A DNA stretch of 64,000 nucleotides from Ceratorhiza oryzae-sativae (taxonomy: Eukaryota; Basidiomycota; Agaricomycetes; Cantharellales; Ceratobasidiaceae), in assembly GCA_030998015.1 (NCBI GenBank), contig JARWMV010000016.1:186001-250000 (forward strand), written 5' to 3'. The stretch's first letter is position 1. The number at the start of each line of letters is the position of its first letter. This document shows positions 22,449 to 32,736 of this stretch, in pieces. Made by a program: the position numbers and the translations under genes. A model generated the notes under the pieces. It was given only the letters and a program-made list of their open reading frames with translations. It was not told the DNA's origin and did not search any database.

Positions 22449-24391
22449 ATGTCTAACAATCATGGACCACCGCCTGGATCACGTAGTAATGTAATGCTTC
22501 CATTCATCGCTGCAACATATGCCGGAACCTCTGCGACTGTTCGACGGAATAGCGACTATGCCGTGAGCCCTCGCAAAACAAGTCACCTACCACGTGAAAT
22601 TTGATTTTCTGTTCGAATGCCTTCAGCAAACTATTGCGTTGATTACCAGGGCTTTCGAAGATCTACAAGCGATCCCTGCACAATGTGTTCAGCTTTTTTC
22701 TAAGTTCCCGGGATATGAGCGCAATATCCGGGTAACAGAAGATATGTGGGAAGACCTCTTGCCAAGTTTATCAGAAGTATTCGTTACGGTTTCCAGAAGC
22801 AGCTTGGCTCCCGGTCGCCCAGTGCGCCCAGTAGCTCCTACCCAAGCTATCAATTCACCACAACACCCCAATGGGCCCCGCGCAGTCCCCCAAAGGACAC
22901 TTCCCACCCATCCTACCCCCGTTGCCGAGCACTCTGCATGCGCGAGTGCCCTGCCGATGCATATTACTGTCGAGTATTTAGGCGAAACGGCCACCATCCT
23001 CCGGAACCCTGAGTACTATGTAAGTCCCCCTTTCTGATGTACAATATACACGAATATATGATGCTCATGTATTTTGGTAGCCAACCATACTTCTTATCAA
23101 GGATAGATTTTCTGCGCTGATGTGGGCCCCATCCAGGAGCTTCGAGCTTTGGGCCAAGCCGCCAGGGTGCCAGGAAAACACTATAATTACCAAGGATATG
23201 TGGGCCGAAGTTATGCCCAGAATCAAGTCCTTTAGTGCTATCGTTCCTCAGAGCTCATTAGATTCTAACGAATTGGGGCCAGGCAGCGGTAATGGTATGT
23301 GAGCTCACGCCTTTTCTGAAAGATATCTAGTATTTGCTGACCCGGAACTCTGTGATACAAGTTTATATCAAAACCCTCACTGGTAAAACAATCACGATCT
23401 TAGTGGACCTATCTAGAGATGTCGATTTTGTCAAAGCCATGATTTGCAGCATAGAAGGCATTCCTCCGATTCAGCAGCGACTCATATTTGCTGGGGCAAC
23501 GCTGGCGGACGGAACAACACTAGGTTCATACGGAGTCCAAATAGGATCAACTCTGCTCCTTGTGCTCACCCTCCGCGGAGGAAAACCCGTGATCTATTTA
23601 TTTCCGCCGTCACCAAAGACCGACGTTTGCATACACCTTTCGCTCATCAAATCGTGGAAGTTCTCGGCACTTTATCCTCAGACACCAGTTCATCCAGTCA
23701 TTAACGGTGGACAATCAGTGACATGGGTTGTGGATGTAAAACCAGATGGCATTTTACTTGACCACGCGACGGGCCGCCAGGTATCCTACCTATTCTGGGA
23801 ATCCCAGTACGTTCACTTTGTGATTACGTGGAAATCTGCTTAAAACATGCACACAGTACAAACATGGCGCTGCCGTTGTCGCCGGCCCCTTCACGCCCAA
23901 GTAGTCCAGCTCAAACCACTATACAATATTTTGACCCATCTCGACCAATTATTACACCGGCCAATTCAGCCGTCTTGGCATTCGACAAGGTAACCGAATA
24001 CATTGACGACGTATTATTGTCCCTAGGTCTACACACCGAAGCCCGCTGTTCATTTATTACGTGATTAGCGATCTGTCTTACACGATTAAACACTAACACC
24101 ACTGTTAGATACTGGCTCCCTGATCTACAGCGCCACCAGTACATCGCACTCCGCTTCCTGCCCCAAGTCGAGTACGAGGCCGCCGCTCCAATGAATATTA
24201 CCCCAGCGCCCGATATCACGACTCGAGTGTTCATGCTATTCCGTGGCATCGCAGAAGCGGACCTTGGATTATGGGCGAATGCGACAAAAGCTGTAGACGC
24301 GTGGAAGAACATTGTAGGTGTGGATGTGAATAAGATGATGGATGCCGGGATGTTCCGAGTGCTGGAATGGGGCGGTATGGAGGTGAAGTAA
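22449..24391 (+). CDS. Protein with two repeated N-terminal domains, an internal ubiquitin-like domain ending in LRGG, and an unknown C-terminal domain
   Basis: Exons inferred: 22449-22562, 22627-23019, 23081-23294, 23362-23806, 23857-24060 and 24109-24391, about 550 residues, every junction GT-AG and in phase. Residues 241-314 are clearly ubiquitin-like ([25 protein letters not shown]). Relative to ubiquitin, K6, K11, K27, L8, I44, V70 and R74 are kept, while K29, K33, K48, K63, H68 and R72 are changed. After LRGG the chain continues with KPVIYLF and about 236 further residues that are conserved-looking but unknown to me. Before it, two stretches align to each other ([14 protein letters not shown]...NIRVTEDMW and [14 protein letters not shown]...NTIITKDMW), separated by a Pro-rich linker, and may be divergent beta-grasp domains. 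Processing after LRGG is possible but not shown. Confidence 0.85.
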
Positions 24392-25498
24392 TGGGCCTTC
24401 TGTATGGAATTAATTCGTGTCATGTCACATGTGCACCAAATGGGTTTGTCTGGTTACTTGGATCGCCAATCACAACATCTTTAACGCCAAGTTGTACGGA
24501 TTCAAAGAATTCAATGCTGCCACAGAATATACGTTACCCTTGAATGAGATGGGAAAATTTGTTCGGGATATAAGTCAGAGGGAGGGATTGACAAGATAAT
24601 TCGGGACGGCCCATCATATAGGCCCGAGTTGTGAGCTTTCAATCCATAGGGAGGCAAAGTCGGTATAAAGTATCCTCGAGTAATCGATTTGATATCTCAA
24701 GTGGTCCCCATGTCTTCAAATGACCAAATTTAATTTCGATTTGCCATCCAGCAAACCAGCTGGAAGAAGCGATAGGTGTCAAAAATGTCGTACACATGGA
24801 GTCTGGCCCCTAACTTTGAGAAATGGCGTCTCACATAATTTTGACCGGCCAAACGTGAGCCAGAGTACGCGTGTTTCGGGATCGAAACGACATTCCCCCA
24901 GGCGACCGATCGTTGTATGAGCCAAGTCTCGGCTATACTCGAATTGCTAGTGTGCAGCGATAGCCTATTTTTAGAACAAAAGGCGACCAAATGGGCAAGT
25001 GGAATGGGATTACTTGAACAATGAATGCGAAATTGGAATTCTTTATCACCCAGACTAATGAATGAACAATATACATACAGTAGACTTGCGGTGAACCGCT
25101 TGAAATTTTGTTGGTATGCTTCTGAGACGTTTGTTGAATGATGGGGGCTCGGGGCTGGGGCTGTCGGCAAGTGCGCTGGGCGTTCTCCGAGCTAAACATC
25201 CCATGTGGCGTGTCGCTCCCGACGTGCACGGCTGCTGCATTGAATATAAGCGAGTGTGTGCGCAAGGAATTTTTAGACCGCATATGCGCAAATGATATTG
25301 CGAACCGTCTGTAACTTACCACCACGGTGAAATTTTCTATTTCAGAAAGGCGCATACAATCGGCCTGAAGACCGCGAGACGCTCATGAACACCCTGGCCG
25401 AGCATAAAATGCCGACATTTGCTGGCCTTTCCAACATCATTCCTCCATCGATTAAATCTATCTAGTACCAGCTACCAACATCAATAAATCCTCTCAAC
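24392..25498. other. Gene-free stretch
   Basis: About 1.1 kb between the ubiquitin-like fusion gene and a decayed secreted-protein gene. Open frames are short and overlapping, and none forms a plausible exon chain. No RNA gene or repeat was recognised. Confidence 0.4.
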
Positions 25499-26169
25499 AT
25501 GTTCTCCATCGCTAAAATTGCTTCTTTTACCGCTGTTGGCCTCGGGCTCGCTGGGTCCACGATGGCTGTCCCGGTTCGTAATGGCACTTCTCTCCTGGCC
25601 CGTGGCCCCTATGATACTCATAACGGATGGGTATGTTTTTTCTACATGTATTATCTTTGATTAATGACGAAAGTTGCATTGTTAGGCTTCGTGGTGCGAG
25701 CAAATTCCCGCTCGATGTTATATGGGGGTCGATCGCTCATGAATGAAAATGTCAGACGACCCCTCGACGGGCGTCGGGGCCTGTGGGTGGCGAAGCGTAT
25801 GCGATTTTCTCACTCACAGTTGGTTTCTTGGATTGAATTATATACTTATGGCGAGACTATGAATGGATTGCCGGCGATGGCACGTGTCTTTTCGGAGAGC
25901 TGACCCCTGGTATGATATTTTATTAAGCTGTATTTCATAGCATTTATTGGGTGCTGGTATAGACGAAACCTCTAATCACAGCTGCATGCGGAAAGGCCTC
26001 GACTGCAACATGGAATGGAAAGTTCATCGCGATCGCAATTGTCAACCGCTGCTACGCTTGTGGATATGATGGCATTGACTTGTCGCCTTCTACATTCCAA
26101 CGGCTTGCTGACCTTGGTGATTATATCGGCTTGATGAAGCACGTGTACCTAAGACTTATCGACGCATAA
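25499..26169 (+). pseudogene. RlpA/expansin-like (double-psi beta-barrel) secreted protein, frame-broken
   Basis: The ATG at 25499 begins a good signal peptide (MFSIAKIASFTAVGLGLAGS) and the segment LLARGPYDTHNGW before a GTATG donor. After the intron the family pieces appear in order but in different frames: ASW, then DDPSTGVGACG near 25760, YTYGETMNGLP near 25850, GDGTC and GELTP near 25880. After a second intron comes an in-frame last exon with ITAACGKAST, NRCYACGYDGIDLSPSTFQRLADLGD. The paired cysteines and the DGIDLSP motif are typical of small secreted double-psi barrel proteins related to expansins and RlpA. At least two frame changes in the middle exon argue for a pseudogene, unless several sequence errors coincide. 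Confidence 0.65.
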
Positions 26170-26529
26170 GGGCCTGGCAAGCTCTATGGATTCTCGCCGC
26201 ACTTCAACTAAAGTTAAGGCTTGCGTTGCTTGTAGTCTCCATTTTCGTTCTCGTAATTCCGGGGAAATATGTATTTTATTCTCTATGATTGTCTGCTGTT
26301 TGTCTTTGCCACTTTGCGCCGTTCCAGCAGAAGCGCAAGTTCCACCGAGTCGCATGCTTTAGCAACTCAAATAACCAACGCTCATAATGATGTGACAATT
26401 TGGACATTCCAGGACCGATTTCGCTGCAGAACAATCCTTTGTCTATACGTAGGTGTAATCGTCGTCCAGCGTTTCCCGGGGCGAACGTCGATCAGCTACG
26501 GCCATACGGTGAAATTCACGCCACGTTAC

Positions 26530-26988
26530 TTAGATGCTTGACCTTCCTCCTCGAAAAGGGTGCCCTGGGCACATAAGGAAGTCTCCTAAAGTTTGGGCGC
26601 TACGGCACCAACTGATAGGCATCAATCCTTGCCTGGTCCACCAACCGGGGTCATGACGGGCTCTGGCTTCTAGAAACAATCGCTTTTCGAAAAGTATCGC
26701 ATCGATACAGCCATGCATGCTGTCAGCTTCGTAATAGTACGGAACATGATCGACTGCTTTGCTCAGGATGATTCCGAGCACATTTGTACGTGTTAGCTTG
26801 ATAATTTTGACAGTGAGCCATAGCAGAACTTGATTATAGTTGATAGAACGTACTCCCCAGCCTTCCCAATAGAAATCAAGTTCCTTCACGAACTGAGTTG
26901 TATACGCGCCAAGGCATTGGTCGTGTGCAATGCCATCTGGACGTGGTGGCAGGATATCGACGGATTGAAATGTTGAATTTACAATCAT
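26530..26988 (-). CDS. Hypothetical open frame, possibly a gene fragment
   Basis: An open frame of 152 codons on the minus strand. Parts look protein-like (QFVKELDFYWEGWG, then LTRTNVLG, DHVPYYYEADSMHGCIDAILFEKRLF), and a GTACGT donor with an AG acceptor could remove about 57 nt in the middle while keeping the frame. The upstream end runs into a dispersed repeat at 26975-27300, so the 5' end of any real gene may have been lost. I do not recognise the family. It could be a remnant or simply chance. Confidence 0.3.
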   Translation of the reverse strand: MIVNSTFQSVDILPPRPDGIAHDQCLGAYTTQFVKELDFYWEGWGVRSINYNQVLLWLTVKIIKLTRTNVLGIILSKAVDHVPYYYEADSMHGCIDAILFEKRLFLEARARHDPGWWTRQGLMPISWCRSAQTLGDFLMCPGHPFRGGRSSI

Positions 26989-27300
26989 ATGCGTGTATGT
27001 ATGCGCATATTTGTTTCTGTTTCGTATCCCCCCTCCCTGATATCATGCACGAGTTTGCGGGAACCCCCCTTTCTTCTTCCTTAGTTCTCTACCTTCGTAG
27101 TTGAGCTAAGGTATCGTATTTTCTTTCTTTTCTCATGTATTCTATTCACACTGTACTCTGTAGTACGATTTGTATCTTAGGTACAGTATATATAGTTCTC
27201 TACCTTCGTAGTTGAGCTAAGTACGATTTGTATCTTAGCCACGAGAAACCTCCCTGCGTGAGATGAAAGATTTCGGGGATCTCGTCAAAAGCCGGGTGGG
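26975..27300 (+). repeat. Dispersed repeat, also present in an intron of the MCT transporter gene
   Basis: The stretch starting around ATGTTGAATTTACAATC matches the minus strand of 59110-59355, with high identity in the core (28 of 28 bases at 27083-27110 versus 59212-59239) and weaker identity on either side, up to the AAACCTCCCTG block near 27250. It has no coding capacity. A shorter second core copy is embedded at 27194-27238. Confidence 0.65.
27083..27238 (+). repeat. Tandem core repeats differing by a 53-bp GT...AG segment
   Basis: The first unit is 27083-27110, then a segment 27111-27163 beginning GTATCG and ending CTGTAG, then TACGATTTGTATCTTAG at 27164-27180. The second unit, 27194-27238, is identical over all 45 flanking bases but lacks the 53-bp segment exactly. 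The missing piece has the length and ends of an intron in this genome. The related copy at 59150-59239 (minus strand) contains the segment, diverged, again with GT and AG ends. Confidence 0.8.
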
Positions 27301-28195
27301 TTTCGACAGAAGCAAGTGTTTCAAACTCTTTAAATATAGCATTTCGTCTGGATTGCAGTGCTCTTAGCCCTGGGAAAAGTGAGAAACGTGCCGGTGATGG
27401 CACGAAGGTTGCCCGCTTAAAATAGTCATCATGTCAGTCATTGCGAGTTCTTCGGCCACGATAAACCTACTACCTTGAGGAATTTGTTTCATTCCAGCTA
27501 TCCGAATGAAAAACGTGGAAAATAGTATGTTCTCGGATTGTCCAGAATGTGAGGCTTAGGGGCACGTGGTATCGAAAATTCGACGTCAGTCAGCTTGCCC
27601 AAATGCAACAAGTCGACTGCTCCAATCCAATCATCAATTCATTCAGCGTCCCAAATCTAAGGCGATATTTCAGAATCAACTTTTAAATGAGTCAGCCATT
27701 TAACAGCTGAAATGTTGGACATACTCTAGCCAAAATCCGAACGCACACGAGGCTAAACCACCCACTAAACTTTGTGATTCGTCGATCCGGGAGTCAACGC
27801 CAACGCCATGGCTGTCCACCAAATCTGTTAGGCTACTCCAAATTTCACACGATCTTCTGCATAGACTATGGGCGTAAGTACAGGAGTGGGGTGAATATGA
27901 AGCAAAAGTATCCGGACGAGCTAGGTCCATATATGCAAAGGGGTGTCGCCCCGCTCAACAAAACTTGCAGGCTTCAGTGACCGTCAAGGTATTTCGCACT
28001 AGGCTACTCATAAACTCCATGGTACGGAATCTGCATCCCAAGAGAATGTAATTCCGAGACATAAACGTTGACCTGGAGGTTCCACAGTCGACCGGCCAAT
28101 CACACATTGGCGCTAAGGCCAGCCTCAACTTCATCACGTGGTGCTGGAGTACACGCGCTCACCCACCACCGCCTTTCATCTCGCTCGGCCAAGCC
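27301..28195. other. Gene-free stretch
   Basis: About 900 bp with short open frames only. The right end is the presumptive promoter of the MMTAG2-like gene. Nothing else is recognised. Confidence 0.4.
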
Positions 28196-29112
28196 ATGTA
28201 CGAACCCACGCGTGGGGGGACACGCGGAGGCCAAGCAGAATTCAAGTGGTCCGATGTGTCGGCTGACAAGGACAGAGAGGTGCGCCAAGGTCGTACCTGC
28301 TGTTCACGCATCGACATTCATGAATGAACGGTAGAACTATCTCGGCCATTCGATCAATGCTCCCACTGGACGATGGCAGAAGAACAAGGATGTGCACTGG
28401 TACAATCGTGAGCTGATGTCGTCCGAAGAGGAGCGCAAGGAGGAGATTAGGAAGATTAAAGAGGCAGAGGCGGAAGCGATGGCGATTGCACTGTGAGTCG
28501 TGTTCTTGCATTCTATTTTACCCCCTTGATTGCTGAATCGACTGTAATAGTGGGTTTAAACCTTCGGTCAAACCAGGGGCGGGTTCATCCGATGCTCCAG
28601 CGACTGGCGCAAACGCGACCGCCGTCCCACCCAAACCCACATCCGCCTCTCCAACCGAGAAGCCCGAAGCATCCGAGAAAGAAATGATTATTGAACGTGA
28701 AATAGAAAAGGCTCAACGTGCGATCGAGAAACAGGCCAAGAGGGAGCGAAAGGAGTTGAAGAGGGCCGAGAAGGAGGCGCGCAAGGCTGCCAAGGGAAAG
28801 GACAAGGACCGGAGCCGCAGCCGAGACCGGGATAAGAGGAGAGACAGGAGCGAGGAGCGAGACGGGGGCCGACATGATGACAGGGACAGGCGGCGTGACT
28901 GGGATCGGTATAGGGGTCGTGATCCCGACTCGCGTGATGCCCGACGCCGTTCTGCTTCGCCCTCGTCACATGACTACAAGCGTCGTCGGGAGAGCTATAG
29001 TGGACCTGGTCCAGAGCTCTCACCTACAAGAAGCCGATCACCCTACCGTCGCCGTTATAGCGACCGGGATCGGGACAATTGGGATGATGGTCATCGGCGC
29101 GAAGGGAAGTGA
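28196..29112 (+). CDS. MMTAG2-like protein (multiple myeloma tumour-associated protein 2 homologue)
   Basis: Exons inferred: 28196-28279, 28335-28492 and 28551-29112, giving 267 residues. The N-terminus carries the family block: RGGTRGGQAEFKWSDV, then DKDRENYLGHSINAPTGRW and KDVHWYNRE, which matches the MMtag domain of animal C1orf35/MMTAG2 closely. Two introns interrupt this block at conserved, in-phase points. A Lys/Glu-rich coiled region follows (residues about 130-165), and the tail is rich in Arg-Ser, Arg-Asp and Arg-Glu pairs, as in splicing-associated proteins. The human protein is poorly characterised, and a nuclear RNA-related role is an inference from the RS-like tail. The gene converges on the sugar dehydrogenase gene, with 186 bp between stops. 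Confidence 0.88.
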
Positions 29113-29298
29113 CGTGGGGGTTACGGTATAAATCGTTGAGTCTCGGTTGTTTTGTTACGACAAATTCACGAACTTCTCACTTGTGTGCTTCAGAATGTAC
29201 CAGTAGCTTCAATCTAAATACATGATAACGTGTATGGGGTTTCAAGATAGCTTTCATCATAAGGGTATCTCTCTATTATCTTCTTAACAAGGGAACGT

Positions 29299-31046
29299 CT
29301 AGATCAAGGCGTTCATAAACACCACGGCACCTGCTATAAACGACAAAGCTCGACTGGTTCGACTCGATACCATCCCCGAGGTACCAGAACTTCGCACCGC
29401 GTCAGGAGCCCCAGAATTCTCGACGACGAAAATCTATTCGCATATTAGTCTTGTGGTTCGCCTATCAGTGCGGAAGGATGCTCACCTCGCCTGTTGTGTC
29501 AGAGCTCACAAACAATCTTCCGAGTCTATCAAACGCCAATCCGACCGGACGTATACACCCACTCGGACACTGTCTCACATCCGGTGGACCAACGACATCT
29601 TCGTATCCCCCTCGAGAATCCGACGAGGCGAGTGGGCGTCCATTGTCCCACGGAATGCGCACAACTTTGTATCCTATGGTACTACGAGTTGGTCATCCAG
29701 CGCGCAAGAAATGAGCGAAGGATTTACCAGTCGGTGGATCCCGATTCCAACTCCCATGGAAGCTGACGAACGCATGCCCATCCCACTGAGTATTAACTGC
29801 ATACTGACGCGCGGTGCTGAAGCCCTCGCTCGTATCGCTCGGCGCTTCGTAAAACACGATATCGAGCGGAGCCGAGTGGGCCTGCATGGATAGGACCGGC
29901 TTTCGGTTATTCGCATCGGCAGCGCACCAGGTGTCATCTTGGCTGTTAGGAGGGTTCCGGATGGAGAACTGGCCGCCGGTTTGAAAGGTGAATGCGGGCG
30001 TGGAGGAGGCGGCGAGGGCGGAAGAGTCCCAGGCCGTGTAGCAGGTCGGATAACCGAAATATTTCTCGTTGTCGGACAGGGAGGATATATTGGACAGCGG
30101 AATCAAGTTTAGTTCCTCGGCTACCGGGACAAATGTCATTGCACATTGCGGTCTGGCGGCAAGATATGTACCTGGATTATCCTGATGCACATCGACGTTT
30201 TGCCACATTACGTTGTCTGCGCTGTTCTCGACCTCCCACAAGTCTTTCCCGTCTTTTGAAAGTGCAATTCCAACAGCATTTCTCAGACCCCAGCCAAGGA
30301 GCTCGCCCTGGTTCCAGTCCCAACCTCTGCCGGATGGTATAGTCGTATTCAGCGGGAATCGGCGAATCTGAGAGCGCCCGGAGCTGATATTAGCTATGGA
30401 GCATCCGATGAGCGCACATGGGAGAGGACCAAGCCAAAATGCTCGCACCAGCTTCCTCATCCTGGTTTGACTCTGATCCTCGGGTGACTATGATGTATTG
30501 GGATACGCTGCCGGTTTGAGGCTGCAGCAGCAAGGTACGAGTTGTGTGGTCTATGAACTCGGTTGATATCAATGCCCTGGTTGGCCAAAATGCTCACTCG
30601 CCTGTGTTGGACATGTTGGAAGTAATCGTCGTCGGATTTCCCACAATTGCCACACTCCGAGGATCATACTCCCACCGAAACACGTCGGCGCTCGAGCTCG
30701 CGTAGAGATACTGGTTGGATCCACCGCTCGGGCCAACTTCGATTCCGTGGTTCAAGTCCGTATTGTTCACGACGATGCGCCTTTCCCATCCGATACACGT
30801 CGAGTCGTTGCGGAATGAGAGAGCAACCACTCCAACGCCCCGGTCGACCACGAGCAAGTTCTGAAGCGCGTCGAATATAATGCCTCGAGGTTTGGTCAGT
30901 CCGTTGTATATGACTCGCGTCGAGAGGCTGCTGGCGACGTTTGGCTGGTGGGCAAACGAGAGCGAGGCGAGTGCCCTGCACTCGCCGGGCGAGGTCGGGG
31001 CGGCGACGGCGACGGCAGCAGCGGCGAGGGCGAACGCGAGGAGCAT
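29299..31046 (-). CDS. Secreted PQQ-type sugar (sorbosone/glucose) dehydrogenase-like protein with GPI-type tail
   Basis: Exons inferred: 30602-31046, 30449-30550, 29728-30393, 29486-29673 and 29299-29433, giving 511 residues. A signal peptide (MLLAFALAAAAVAVAAPTSP) leads into a beta-propeller resembling the soluble quinoprotein glucose/sorbosone dehydrogenases: GLTKPRGIIFD, DLNHGIEVG, GWGLRNAVGIALSKDG, NSADNV, FVSFHGSWNRDPPTGYKV and RPVGLAFDRLGRLFVSSD. The end is a Ser-rich stretch then a hydrophobic tail (ALSFIAGAVVFMNALI), as expected for a GPI-anchor signal. The product would oxidise sugars at the cell surface; cofactor use is family knowledge and is not visible here. Intron 1 only joins correctly if its donor is GC (ACAG/GCGAGT), since no GT donor keeps the frame into HTTRTLLL. 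Confidence 0.85.
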
Positions 31047-31284
31047 GCTGGCAGGTTGCTGCGGACCGCGAGAGCCAGCGGAGCAGCTTTATAGCCGGTC
31101 CACCCATCGATGACGTCGAGCTAGCCAGTTCCCCTCCTTGGCGGCCGCGCACGTCGACGAGCTTGATCGGCCTGCTCATCCGAGTTCTTGGCGTGCCCTG
31201 ATGCTCCACAATTTCCCCATTCGGCTTGTGTCGCTATCTTGGAATCAAACTGGGCATTTAAAGTATAGGTACAATCACCACGAA

Positions 31285-32736
31285 TCACCACGGCTGTGCA
31301 ACGAGTGTTCCGTTTACATTTCGAGCATGGGTCTTTAAATCCGCCACCAGCACTGCTGGTGATCGGTTTCCGTATCTATCTATTGCAAGCGCGAGGATAC
31401 CCGCCACCCTGGCCCTGTACGTTGCGTACGTAAGTATAATCGTACTGCTACCAACCACGATCACTCACATAGCCACCCCAGTTCCAGACAACGTATTCGT
31501 GGCCGTGGTGCTTCCGATCCATGCACCCACGGCGCTGACACCATAATAATAAATATCAACCACAGAGCCATAGTTAGAAAAGGGCGCCCTATTCCCATTA
31601 GCATCAACCGCCCCGACGGTTACAGCTGCAGGGACACGGGCTGGACTAGTATTGCTCCCATCGACATTCGAATTTCCAGCTGCTACGACAAAGTGGATCC
31701 CGCTACTGATCGCGCTATTCACAGCCGAATCGAGCGCAGTGTTCGCTGATCCTCCAATACCAGTCATGGCAATCGATGGGCGCCCGGAAGCCTGGGCTGA
31801 AGAAATCACCCAGTTGATGGCTGCAATAATGTTTGAAGTGGAACCAGAACCCGCGTCGGACAAAACTTTGAGCCAGAGTTGTTAGAATATCAATGGTTCA
31901 GAGGAGGGTAGGCTGTATGCACCTTTTACCGCAACGAGGTTCGCCTGGGTGGCAAAACCATACGTGCTCCCAGCAGCAAGCGATGCATAGACTGCACGTA
32001 GATATGAGCCTGGTAAGTGATTTCCATACCAAAACGGCTTACAGGTGCTAATTCCGTTGCCATCTGCAGACGCATACTGATGTTCACAAACCAGTCAGCT
32101 TGGGTGGGTTCATATAACATCGCAAGATCGCATCTTACACCTCCAAAGGTAGCTCCCCAGGTAGCACGGCCGCCGAATTGTGTATGTTGCAAATATATTC
32201 CCTATATCCGCAACAGGCTATTTGAGCGGCCACTCCACGGATAACCTGGCAGTGGCATACCGTTCCGATATCGTAAATATCGACAGAAGATCCGTTGGTT
32301 CGCCTAACGAGCCCTGAACTGATATCCGACGGAGCCAAATAACGTTTGGTCGGCGCGCTTGAAGCAACAATACCGAGCTCCACGACTCCGTCCTCAAAGA
32401 TAGCCTCCACCTCACTCGAACGTCGGAGATACTCCAGACCTTGGGAGTCGAGGCGAGCTGCATAGCCATTGAAAACCTCGTCATAGCTGTATTTAATACT
32501 CCAGCCGGCAGTTTCTAGATCTAGTCGACCAAAGTGGTCGGATTTTGAAATGCCTTGCTTTAGTTTGCTACGACGTTGATTAGGTAGTGGCATCTATTCA
32601 CTCAAAACGGGCGCACTGACACTATGTAAGATCCCTGTAGGACAGTACCTGCATGTTTACTGATTGGTACAAGTTCAAGAGACCGGGGGAGTGCTGAGAC
32701 GAGTCCAAAAAGGGCGATGAGCACATTCATATACAT
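31285..32736 (-). CDS. Subtilisin-like (S8, proteinase K type) protein lacking all three catalytic residues
   Basis: Exons inferred: 32617-32736, 32261-32557, 32139-32201, 32043-32076, 31923-31991, 31469-31865 and 31285-31414, giving 369 residues. A signal peptide (MYMNVLIALFGLVSALPRSL) precedes an I9-type propeptide (LDLETAGWSIKYSYDEVFNG). The catalytic domain is recognisable by FGGRATWGATFGG, AAGSTYGFATQANLVAVKVL and HFVVAAGNSNVDGSN. The three active-site motifs are altered: the Asp motif reads YDIGTG (Asp to Gly, codon 32264-32266), the His motif reads DGNGIST (His to Ile, 32050-32052) and the Ser motif reads SGTGVAM (Ser to Gly, 31477-31479). The oxyanion-hole Asn is kept. All introns are clean and no frame is broken, so this is either a pseudoenzyme or a recently relaxed gene. 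Confidence 0.85.

Noticed and set aside
27200..27403. Minus-strand open frame over the tandem repeat
   Set aside because: It overlaps non-coding repeat units and shows no family resemblance.
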